A stretch of DNA of 11,519 nucleotides from Betaproteobacteria bacterium (lineage in GTDB: Bacteria > Pseudomonadota > Gammaproteobacteria > Burkholderiales > UBA9220). The notes beneath the pieces are model-generated. The model saw only the letters and a list, made by a program, of their open reading frames with translations, was not told where the DNA came from and made no database searches. Position 1 is the stretch's first letter. Every line of letters begins with the position of its first letter. The stretch spans positions 1 to 11,519 of the forward strand of contig JAGUYQ010000072.1 in the NCBI GenBank assembly GCA_020061285.1, given 5' to 3'. A program made the position numbers and the translations under genes. Below are positions 5,205 to 11,519 of the stretch, in pieces.

Positions 5205-6419
5205 TCAGAGATATTTCTGCGGGTCGATTTTCCATTTTTCGCCGGATTCGTGGCTGACGATGCGGTCGCCCCCTCCTTGGCCCAGGGGACGGGATAGGTC
5301 GATGTCTTTGGGTTGGATAGGGAAATTGCGCTTGGTGTCGAATACCGCCCGCACCAGGGGTTGCAATAAGCTGGTTTCCCTCTGCTCCACTACCACGCCG
5401 AGGAGCCCGCTCTCCAATCGCACCAGGGTGCCCGTTGGATAGATGCCGATGGCGCGGGTGAAGGATTGGGCGAGCCGATGGTTGAAATGGAATTTGCTCC
5501 ACTCGAATATCTTGCGCAGGGCTTCGGTGGGCTGCATTCCCTTGTGATAAACCCGGTCCGAGGTGATGGCGTCGTAGACGTCCACGATCGCGGCCATCTG
5601 GCCGAACAGGGAAATTTCGTTGCCCTTCAGGCTGTCCGGATAACCGGTGCCGTCATGACGTTCATGGTGCTGGCCCGCCACATCGATGGAAATGCGCGAG
5701 ATGCCGGGGGTGCGGGAGAGGATTTCCCGGCTGTGCACCACGTGGGATTTCATGTGGGTGAATTCCGGGTCGCTGAGCTTGCCGGGCTTGTTCAGTATTT
5801 CGTTGCGTACCTGCATTTTGCCGATATCGTGGAGCAGGCCGCCGATGCCGGCTTGGCGGATGGTTTCCGGGTCCAGGTTCATGGCCCGGCTGAAGGAGAC
5901 CAGAAGGGCGCAAACGCTGACCGAGTGTTGGAAGGTGTAATTGTCCTTGGACTTGATTTTGCTCAGGCTGAGCAGAGCGCTGTTATTGCGCAGGATGGTG
6001 CCGGTGATTTTTTCCACCATCGGTTCTACTTGTTCGATTTCAACCTGCTTGCCAAGCCGAACGTCCTTCAGGATGTTTTGAATGAGTTGGTTGGCCTCGG
6101 AGTGGACTTTTTTGGCGCGGGTGATTTCCTCGTTGAAGGATAAGGCTGCTTCTGGTTTCGCTTCGGCGGTGGCCAACTCGACCAGCTCTTTCTCCAATTC
6201 GGCCTTGGCTTCTTCCTCGGGGATGGCGTCCTTGACGTCGTCCCCTTTGCCGGTGTCGATATAGACTTCCCGAATGCCGTGCTTGAGGATAGTGTGGACC
6301 TGTGCTTCGCTTTCCACCTTGAAGCGGTTGCGCATGAATGGGTGGTCCATCCAGCCGCAATTGAGGTCATGCACGAAGAGGCCAGGCTTGAGCTGGTCGG
6401 CACGGATTTTCTTGATCAT
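5205..6419 (-). CDS. HD-GYP domain cyclic-di-GMP phosphodiesterase with DUF3391 domain
   Basis: A 404-residue soluble protein. An N-terminal DUF3391-type domain (about 1–130) starts MIKKIRADQLKPGLFVHDLNCGWMDHPF and includes a charged Glu/Lys/Ala-rich linker (about 65–100). The HD-GYP domain (about 155–310) has H165, H197-D198 with GK (200–201), H226, the full HHExxDGxGYP motif (251–261) and D280 in IVDVYDA. A C-terminal tail of about 90 residues follows. All metal-binding and GYP residues visible in active members of the family are present, so hydrolysis of cyclic-di-GMP in the cytoplasm is likely (inference from family). There is no receiver domain or membrane segment, so the DUF3391 part presumably senses or docks. 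ATG 6419 is the natural start by family pattern, but I see no good SD before it. The gene lies 74 bases downstream of the U32 gene and 78 bases upstream of its broken paralogue, all on the minus strand. Confidence 0.93.
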   Translation of the reverse strand: MIKKIRADQLKPGLFVHDLNCGWMDHPFMRNRFKVESEAQVHTILKHGIREVYIDTGKGDDVKDAIPEEEAKAELEKELVELATAEAKPEAALSFNEEITRAKKVHSEANQLIQNILKDVRLGKQVEIEQVEPMVEKITGTILRNNSALLSLSKIKSKDNYTFQHSVSVCALLVSFSRAMNLDPETIRQAGIGGLLHDIGKMQVRNEILNKPGKLSDPEFTHMKSHVVHSREILSRTPGISRISIDVAGQHHERHDGTGYPDSLKGNEISLFGQMAAIVDVYDAITSDRVYHKGMQPTEALRKIFEWSKFHFNHRLAQSFTRAIGIYPTGTLVRLESGLLGVVVEQRETSLLQPLVRAVFDTKRNFPIQPKDIDLSRPLGQGGGDRIVSHESGEKWKIDPQKYL

Positions 6420-6493
6420 TTACGGTAACCGCTGCGGCATGGTGTAAAGTTTCCCCGCAAGTTAAACGATGCTGGCAGACGTGTCTATTCGTA

Positions 6494-7819
6494 CTAATCC
6501 TTAACGTCAGCAAGGTGTTTCGCCACCATCCCCAGCTCGCACGGTGATTCGAAAGGAATCCACACCCGGTGGCCGGAACCGGGGGCCACCTGGAGGGCTT
6601 CGCCCGCTTCGTTCCACATGGCCGTTAGAGGGAGATCGCGATTACCGGAGGGGAGGAGGATTTCCAGGCGATCGCCGACTTCGAAGCGGTTCTTTACCAC
6701 TACCTCCGCCCGGCCTTGCGAGGCGTCGTAGCTGGCGATATCCCCGACGTAGTGGCGGCGGCCGAGAAGGGATTGGCCGGTGAGGTAGTTCTGGTGCTCG
6801 GCGGTATGGTGGCGCTGGTAGAAGCCGTCGGTGTAGCCCCGGTTGGCGAGTCCCTCCAGGTCGGAGAGCAGGGTGTGATCAAAGGGGCGACCGGCGACGG
6901 CATCGTCGATCGCCTTGCGGTAGGCTTGGGCGGTACGTGCCACGTAGTAGGCGGACTTGGTGCGGCCCTCGATTTTCAGGGAGTCGATGCCGATTTCCAC
7001 CAGTCTCGCCACATGTTCGATGGCGCGCAGGTCCTTGGAGTTGAGAATATAGGTGCCGAGCTCGTCCTCGAAGATGGGCATCAACTCATCCTTGCGCTGC
7101 CCCTCTTCCAGCAGGAATACCCGGTCGGCCTGCGGGTGGCGGAGCACGTCGCCACAGTCGGAGCGTGAAGCCACGATATCGCCGTTGGGCGTTTCCTCCG
7201 CCTCGTGCAAGGCGTAATCCCAGCGACAGGAGTTGGTGCAGGTGCCTTGGTTGGGGTCCCGGTGGTTGAAGTAGCCGGAAAGCAGGCAGCGCCCGGAATA
7301 GGCGATGCACAAGGCGCCATGGACGAAGACTTCCAATTCGATGTCCGGGCACTCCTGGCGGATTTCGGCGATTTCCTCCAGGGACAGTTCCCGCGACAGG
7401 ATAATGCGCGACACGCCGAGCTTGCGCCAAAAGCGCACCGAGGCGTAGTTGACGGTGTTGGCCTGGACGGAAAGGTGAACCGGCATTTCCGGCCAGGTTT
7501 CGCGAACCATCAGGATCAGGCCGGGGTCGGCCATGATCAGGGCATCCGGGTTGAGCGCCACCACCGGCGCCATGTCGGCGAGGAAGGTCTTGACCTTGGC
7601 GTTGTGGGCCATCAGGTTGGCGGTAATGTAGAGCCGTTTTCCCTTGGCTCGGGACTCGCCGATGGCGGTGTTTAATTCGTCCAGGCGGAAGTCGTTGTTG
7701 CGTGCCCGCAGGGAGTAGCGGGGCAGGCCCGCGTATACCGCGTCGGCCCCGTAGGCGTGGGCATAGCGCATTTTTTCCAGGCTTCCGGCGGGAAGGAGCA
7801 GTTCAGGGGTTTTCTTCAT
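6494..7819 (-). CDS. trhP: U32-family protein, probable tRNA 5-hydroxyuridine synthesis protein TrhP (YegQ)
   Basis: A 441-residue protein close in length to E. coli YegQ/TrhP. It begins PELLLPAGSLEKMRYAHAYGADAVYAG, the typical U32 TIM-barrel start. The peptidase U32 signature is met exactly from E163 to S181 (EVFVHGALCIAYSGRCLLS). C171, C178, C194 and C198 are the kind of cysteines that bind an iron-sulfur cluster in RlhA/TrhP-type members, and NSCRWDY follows as in YegQ. The C-terminal 80 residues form a beta-rich domain (about 360–435). In bacteria TrhP uses prephenate to make 5-hydroxyuridine at tRNA position 34; despite the family name, protease activity is doubtful. RlhA is the main alternative, but length and motif context favour TrhP. 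I start at ATG 7819, which gives the canonical N-terminus; the upstream in-frame start at 7873 would add 18 unlike residues and reach nearly to dnaE. No strong SD is visible. It is divergent from dnaE and could be co-transcribed with the HD-GYP genes. Confidence 0.85.
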   Translation of the reverse strand: MKKTPELLLPAGSLEKMRYAHAYGADAVYAGLPRYSLRARNNDFRLDELNTAIGESRAKGKRLYITANLMAHNAKVKTFLADMAPVVALNPDALIMADPGLILMVRETWPEMPVHLSVQANTVNYASVRFWRKLGVSRIILSRELSLEEIAEIRQECPDIELEVFVHGALCIAYSGRCLLSGYFNHRDPNQGTCTNSCRWDYALHEAEETPNGDIVASRSDCGDVLRHPQADRVFLLEEGQRKDELMPIFEDELGTYILNSKDLRAIEHVARLVEIGIDSLKIEGRTKSAYYVARTAQAYRKAIDDAVAGRPFDHTLLSDLEGLANRGYTDGFYQRHHTAEHQNYLTGQSLLGRRHYVGDIASYDASQGRAEVVVKNRFEVGDRLEILLPSGNRDLPLTAMWNEAGEALQVAPGSGHRVWIPFESPCELGMVAKHLADVKD

Positions 7820-7896
7820 GGTGCTAAAATGCCGCAGTGCGGGAAGCTGCGGTTCCGCAGAAATTCCTAACAAATCAAGGCTGAAATTATACCATT
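7820..7896. promoter_or_regulatory. Divergent trhP/dnaE intergenic region with alternating inverted repeats
   Basis: Only 77 bases separate the two start codons, so promoters must overlap or lie within the genes. Three arms are visible: CCGCAG (7832–7837), CTGCGG (7847–7852) and CCGCAG (7855–7860). The middle arm can pair with either neighbour, giving two exclusive small hairpins; on the minus strand these would lie in the trhP leader. A TATAC-like stretch (7889–7893) lies too close to the dnaE ATG to be a normal -10. I cannot assign a promoter with confidence. Confidence 0.35.
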
Positions 7897-10800
7897 ATGT
7901 CCGGCCCCTCCTTCGTCCATCTTCGTCTCCATAGCGAGTATTCCGTCGTCGATGGCATCGTTCGCCTCGATGATGCGGTAAAACGCGCCCGCCAGGACGG
8001 CATGCCCGCCCTGGCCCTGACCGATCTCAACAACCTGTTCGGCATGGTGAAGTTTTACAAAACCGCACGGGGAAAGGGCATCAAGCCGATCATCGGCTGC
8101 GATGTGTGGATTGCGAACGAGGCCAACCGCGACCAGCCTTCCCGCCTATTGCTGCTGTGCCAGTCCAGGCAGGGGTACTTGCGCCTGTGCGATTTGCTGA
8201 CCCGCGCTTATCGGACCAACCAATACCGGGGCCGGGCCGAAATTTCCCGGCAGTGGTTTGCCGAGGGCGGAGCCGAGGGGTTGATCGCCCTTGCCGGGGG
8301 GCTGCTTGGGGATGTCGGGCAAGCCTTGCTGGCGGGCAACGAGAGCCGTGCCGAGGCATTGGCTGCGGACTGGGCGGCCGTTTTTCCCGGCCGTTTTTAC
8401 ATCGAGCTTCAGCGTACCGGTCATCCCCAGGCTGAGTTGCATGTGCAGCAGGCAGCCGCTTTAGCCGGCAAGCTCGGCCTGCCGGCCGTGGCGACCCACC
8501 CGGTGCAATTTCTTGACCCCGACGATTACCGCGCCCACGAGGCCCGCGTGTGCATTGCCGAGGGCTATGTTCTCAATGATCAGCGGCGGCAGAAAAAATT
8601 TACCGAGCAGCAGTATTTCAAGAGTCAAGCGGAAATGGCGGAGTTGTTCGCCGATTTCCCCGAGGCCCTCGCCAACAGCGTGGAAATCGCCAAACGTTGC
8701 AATTTGTCGGTGCAACTGGGCAAAAACTATCTGCCTCAGTTCCCCACCCCCGAGGGGATGACCCTCGATGACTTCATGTGCCAGCAGGCGGCGCAAGGCT
8801 TGTCATCGCGCTTGGAGGAACTGTTTCCTGACCCGGCTAAACGTGCCGAGCAGGAGCCGGTATACCGCGAACGCTTGGAGTTCGAGACCAAGACGATCGT
8901 TCAGATGGGGTTTTCCGGCTACTTCCTGATCGTGGCCGACTTCATCAACTGGGCCAAGCACAACGGGGTCCCCGTTGGGCCGGGGCGGGGCTCCGGCGCC
9001 GGTTCCTTGGTGGCCTATTCCCTCGGCATCACCGACCTGGACCCCCTGCGCTACGCCCTGCTGTTCGAGCGCTTCCTCAACCCGGAGCGGGTGTCCATGC
9101 CCGACTTCGACGTGGATTTTTGCCAGGACAACCGCTGGCGGGTGATCGAGTACGTGCGGGATACCTACGGCGCCGATGCCGTGTCCCAGATTGCCACCTT
9201 CGGTACCATGGCCGCCAAGGCGGTGGTGCGGGACGTGGGGCGGGTGCTGGACCTGCCTTACAATTTCTGCGACCAATTGTCCAAGTTGATTCCCGCCCAG
9301 CCGGGCAAGCAGTATTCCCTCGACGAGGCGTTGGGGATGGAGCCCCAGCTCAAGGAACGCTACGACAACGAGGAAGAGGTGCGCGAACTGTTCGAGCTGG
9401 CGCGCAAGCTGGAAGGTTTGACCCGCAACGTGGGCATGCATGCCGGCGGCGTGTTGATCGCCCCCGGTAAGCTGACCGACTTCTGCCCCCTGTACGTGGC
9501 CGCGGGGGCGGAGTCGGTGGTGTCGCAATACGACAAGGACGATGTGGAAGCCATAGGGCTGGTGAAATTCGACTTCCTGGGCCTACGCAACCTTACCATC
9601 ATCGATTTGGCCCTCAAGTACATCAAGCGGCTCGACCCGGCCTTCGAGGGGGTGCTGGACACCCAGCACTTCAACGACCCGGCGGCCTATGAGGTATTGA
9701 AGAAAGCCAACACCACGGCGGTATTCCAGTTGGAATCGGAGGGCATGAAGAAGCTGCTCGCCAAGCTCCAGCCCGACCGCTTCGAGGACATCATCGCCGT
9801 CCTGGCCCTTTACCGTCCTGGCCCTCTCGGCTCGGGGATGGTGGACGATTTTATCCTGCGCAAGAAAGGCCAGCAGGCCATCGATTATTTCCATCCCGCC
9901 CTGCAAGCCTGTCTCACGCCCACCTACGGGGTGATCGTGTATCAGGAGCAAGTGATGCAGATTTCCCAGATCATCGGTGGTTACACCCTGGGCGGGGCGG
10001 ACATGCTCCGCAGGGCCATGGGCAAGAAAAAGCCGGAGGAAATGGCCAAGCATCGCAGCATTTTCACCGAAGGGGCGATCAAGAACGGCTACGACGAGAA
10101 GATGGCGGGTTTCCTGTTCGACCTGATGGCCAAGTTCGCCGAGTACGGTTTCAACAAGTCCCATACCGCCGCCTACGCGGTGGTGTCCTACCAGACCGCA
10201 TGGCTCAAGGCGCATCACGCCGCGGCCTTCATGGCGGCTACCTTGTCCTCGGAACTGGACAACACCGATCAGCTCAAGGTGTTTTACGAGGACACCCTGA
10301 CCAACGGGGTGAAGGTGCTGCCGCCGGACGTTAACTTGGCCAATTACCGCTTCGAGCCGGTGTCACGGAGTGAAATCCGTTACGGCTTGGGTGCCATCAA
10401 GGGCACAGGTGAAGCCGCGATCGAGGAAATTATTCGGGTGCGCAAGGAGAGCGGGCCGTTCCGCGACCTGTTCGATTTTTGCAACCGGGTGGACAAACGC
10501 ATCGTCAATCGCCGGGTGATCGAGGCGCTGATTCGCGCCGGTGCCTTCGATACGCTCTGCGACCATCGTGCGAGCCTGCTGGCCTCCGTGGGCATTGCCA
10601 TGGAGGCGGCGGAACAGCAGAACCGGGCGGCGGGGCAGTCCAGTTTGTTCGGTTTGGCCGATCAGCCGGTACAGGCCATGTCCATGGTGGACGTTCCGCG
10701 TTGGGGCGAGCGCGAGCAATTGCAGCAGGAAAAATCCAGCATGGGTTTCTATTTCAGCGGCCACCCTTTTGATGCCTGCCGCAAGGAGGTGCAGGGCTTT

Positions 10801-11331
10801 CCCCTCGTTAAGCTGGCCGACTTGGCGCCGAGGCAACAGCCGGTGCTGATGGCGGGCATCGTCTCCGCGCAGCGTACCCAGATGACGCGCCGGGGAAAGA
10901 TGGCTTTCGTGACGCTGGATGACAATACGGCCGCAGTGGAAGTGGCGGTGTTCAATGAACTGTTCGACAGTAACCGCCGTTTGTTGGCCGAAGATCAACT
11001 CTTGGTCGTTGAGGGTAAGGTCGTCCACGATGATTATTCGGGACGATTGCGCGTCACTGCGGACAAGGTGTTCGATTTGGCTGGCGCACGCAGCCTGTTC
11101 GCGAAAGCGATGCGGCTTTCCATGAACGGTGAAGCCAGTGCCGCTAGGCTGATGGATTTGTTGGAGCCCTATCGGGGCGGCGCTTGCCCGGTAATCATCT
11201 ACTATAAAAACGGGGCTGCGGCTTGCGAAATGGCATTAGGTGAGGGCTGGAAAGTGCGGCTGCACGACGCCTTGTTGCAATCCCTACACGAGTGGCTATC
11301 CCCGACGAACGTCGCTATTGCTTATCAATAG
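7897..11331 (+). CDS. dnaE: DNA polymerase III alpha subunit
   Basis: A 1144-residue replicative polymerase, close to the 1160 residues of E. coli DnaE. The PHP domain begins FVHLRLHSEYSVVDG (residues 6–20). The palm carries the catalytic aspartates D403 and D405 in PDFDVDF and D559 in VKFDFLGLRNLT, aligned with D401, D403 and D555 of E. coli. The GPGRGSGAGSLVAY motif lies just before them. A helix-hairpin-helix region follows (about 828–890, GLGAIKGTGEAAIEEI). QSSLFGL (914–920) is the internal clamp-binding motif. An OB fold (about 980–1055) and a C-terminal tau-binding region complete the protein. All parts are in frame and undamaged, and this is the DnaE1 type, not the error-prone ImuC/DnaE2. 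ATG 7897 gives the same N-terminus as E. coli (MSxPxFVHLRxHS); the SD is poor (AAGG at 7877–7880, too far upstream). No hairpin terminator is seen after the stop, only an A-rich stretch, and the rRNA promoter follows within 60 bases. Confidence 0.98.
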   Translation: MSGPSFVHLRLHSEYSVVDGIVRLDDAVKRARQDGMPALALTDLNNLFGMVKFYKTARGKGIKPIIGCDVWIANEANRDQPSRLLLLCQSRQGYLRLCDLLTRAYRTNQYRGRAEISRQWFAEGGAEGLIALAGGLLGDVGQALLAGNESRAEALAADWAAVFPGRFYIELQRTGHPQAELHVQQAAALAGKLGLPAVATHPVQFLDPDDYRAHEARVCIAEGYVLNDQRRQKKFTEQQYFKSQAEMAELFADFPEALANSVEIAKRCNLSVQLGKNYLPQFPTPEGMTLDDFMCQQAAQGLSSRLEELFPDPAKRAEQEPVYRERLEFETKTIVQMGFSGYFLIVADFINWAKHNGVPVGPGRGSGAGSLVAYSLGITDLDPLRYALLFERFLNPERVSMPDFDVDFCQDNRWRVIEYVRDTYGADAVSQIATFGTMAAKAVVRDVGRVLDLPYNFCDQLSKLIPAQPGKQYSLDEALGMEPQLKERYDNEEEVRELFELARKLEGLTRNVGMHAGGVLIAPGKLTDFCPLYVAAGAESVVSQYDKDDVEAIGLVKFDFLGLRNLTIIDLALKYIKRLDPAFEGVLDTQHFNDPAAYEVLKKANTTAVFQLESEGMKKLLAKLQPDRFEDIIAVLALYRPGPLGSGMVDDFILRKKGQQAIDYFHPALQACLTPTYGVIVYQEQVMQISQIIGGYTLGGADMLRRAMGKKKPEEMAKHRSIFTEGAIKNGYDEKMAGFLFDLMAKFAEYGFNKSHTAAYAVVSYQTAWLKAHHAAAFMAATLSSELDNTDQLKVFYEDTLTNGVKVLPPDVNLANYRFEPVSRSEIRYGLGAIKGTGEAAIEEIIRVRKESGPFRDLFDFCNRVDKRIVNRRVIEALIRAGAFDTLCDHRASLLASVGIAMEAAEQQNRAAGQSSLFGLADQPVQAMSMVDVPRWGEREQLQQEKSSMGFYFSGHPFDACRKEVQGFPLVKLADLAPRQQPVLMAGIVSAQRTQMTRRGKMAFVTLDDNTAAVEVAVFNELFDSNRRLLAEDQLLVVEGKVVHDDYSGRLRVTADKVFDLAGARSLFAKAMRLSMNGEASAARLMDLLEPYRGGACPVIIYYKNGAAACEMALGEGWKVRLHDALLQSLHEWLSPTNVAIAYQ

Positions 11332-11360
11332 AAAAAAATCAAAGACTTGCTCGTTTGTGT

Positions 11361-11411
11361 AGAAAACATTTCAAAAAGGGGGTTGACCGACCTCCGGTGC
11401 TCTGGAATAAT
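11361..11411 (+). promoter_or_regulatory. rRNA operon promoter (UP element, -35, -10)
   Basis: TTGACC (11383–11388, 5 of 6 to consensus) and AATAAT (11406–11411, 5 of 6) are separated by exactly 17 bases. A-rich tracts AAAAC-ATTT-CAAAAA (11362–11377) lie directly upstream of -35, where an UP element binds the alpha subunit C-terminal domain. The bases after -10 (TGCGGT) make a GC-rich discriminator, as expected for growth-rate and ppGpp control. Transcription should start near 11417–11418. Confidence 0.8.
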
Positions 11412-11416
11412 TGCGG

Positions 11417-11519
11417 TCTTTCGTTGCTCCGGCAACAACGTTCTTTAAAAAGCTAACAGCCGATAAGTGTGGGCGCTTGTTACGGGCAGCCGGTTTTCGG
11501 ACCGGTGTGCTTAAAAGTA
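11417..11519 (+). promoter_or_regulatory. Leader of a ribosomal RNA operon with boxB, boxA and boxC-like elements (16S lies beyond the window)
   Basis: In order: a boxB-like hairpin GTTGC-TCCG-GCAAC (11423–11436); boxA-like GTTCTTTAAAAA (11440–11451), which resembles the NusB/NusE antitermination site GCTCTTTAACAA; and a boxC-like segment around GATAAGTGTGGGCGCTTG (11462–11479). The phrase AACAGCCGATAAGTGTGGGCG is typical of betaproteobacterial rrn leaders (from memory of such leaders). A further hairpin, CCGGT-TTTCGG-ACCGG (11490–11505), follows. No 16S sequence is reached before the window ends. A tRNA or other stable-RNA operon with the same control elements is the alternative. Confidence 0.78.

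Noticed and set aside
3912..6419. Possible transposon or phage insertion explaining the tandem HD-GYP genes
   Set aside because: No transposase, terminal inverted repeats, target duplications or attachment site are visible, and base composition matches the neighbours.
7881..7899. TATAC-like -10 just before dnaE, implying a leaderless transcript
   Set aside because: No matching -35 element at a normal distance is visible, and an AT-rich run before a start codon is common; the call would rest on six bases.

Overview
The window looks like chromosomal DNA of a GC-rich, Gram-negative, sulfur-oxidising betaproteobacterium (inference). Four things suggest this: a QmoB–HdrC–HdrB electron-transfer operon of the kind linked to APS reductase, a textbook sigma-54/NtrC promoter in front of an ammonium transporter, a dnaE of the proteobacterial replicative type, and a ribosomal RNA operon leader whose box elements resemble those of Betaproteobacteria. 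Thiobacillus-, Sulfuritalea- or Sulfuricella-like organisms would fit, but the genus cannot be read from this window.

Layout. Bases 1–2472 (+) hold the end of qmoB, then hdrC-like and hdrB-like iron-sulfur genes with ribosome binding sites overlapping the preceding stop codons. A strong terminator-like hairpin follows, then an unrecognised 104-residue acidic protein whose RBS lies directly behind the U-tract, and a second clean intrinsic terminator. Bases 2539–2705 are a nearly complete nitrogen-control promoter: two NtrC palindromes, an IHF consensus and a -24/-12 element. It drives amt (2706–3902, +). Amt converges, with only 9 bases between, on two tandem minus-strand HD-GYP genes. The distal copy (3912–5126) is interrupted by a single in-frame amber codon inside its HD-GYP domain; the proximal copy (5205–6419) is intact. 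Upstream of them on the same strand lies a U32-family gene, probably trhP/yegQ (6494–7819). It is divergent from dnaE (7897–11331, +). The last 190 bases carry an rRNA-type promoter and a leader with boxB, boxA and boxC-like elements, so a 16S rRNA gene should begin just past the window.

How the genes fit together. QmoB/HdrC/HdrB would form a cytoplasmic flavin and iron-sulfur relay. It lacks the membrane cytochrome part of classical QmoC, so how it meets the quinone pool is not visible here. The small downstream gene may be an accessory of this module but is separated from it by a terminator. Amt is probably induced under nitrogen limitation. The HD-GYP pair belongs to cyclic-di-GMP turnover, with one member apparently lost or being lost. 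trhP (tRNA wobble hydroxylation), dnaE and rrn are housekeeping. I see no mobile element, CRISPR array or tRNA gene. The features most worth follow-up are the attenuator-like leader of the small gene, the small gene itself, the amber-interrupted HD-GYP copy and the complete NtrC/IHF/sigma-54 promoter.
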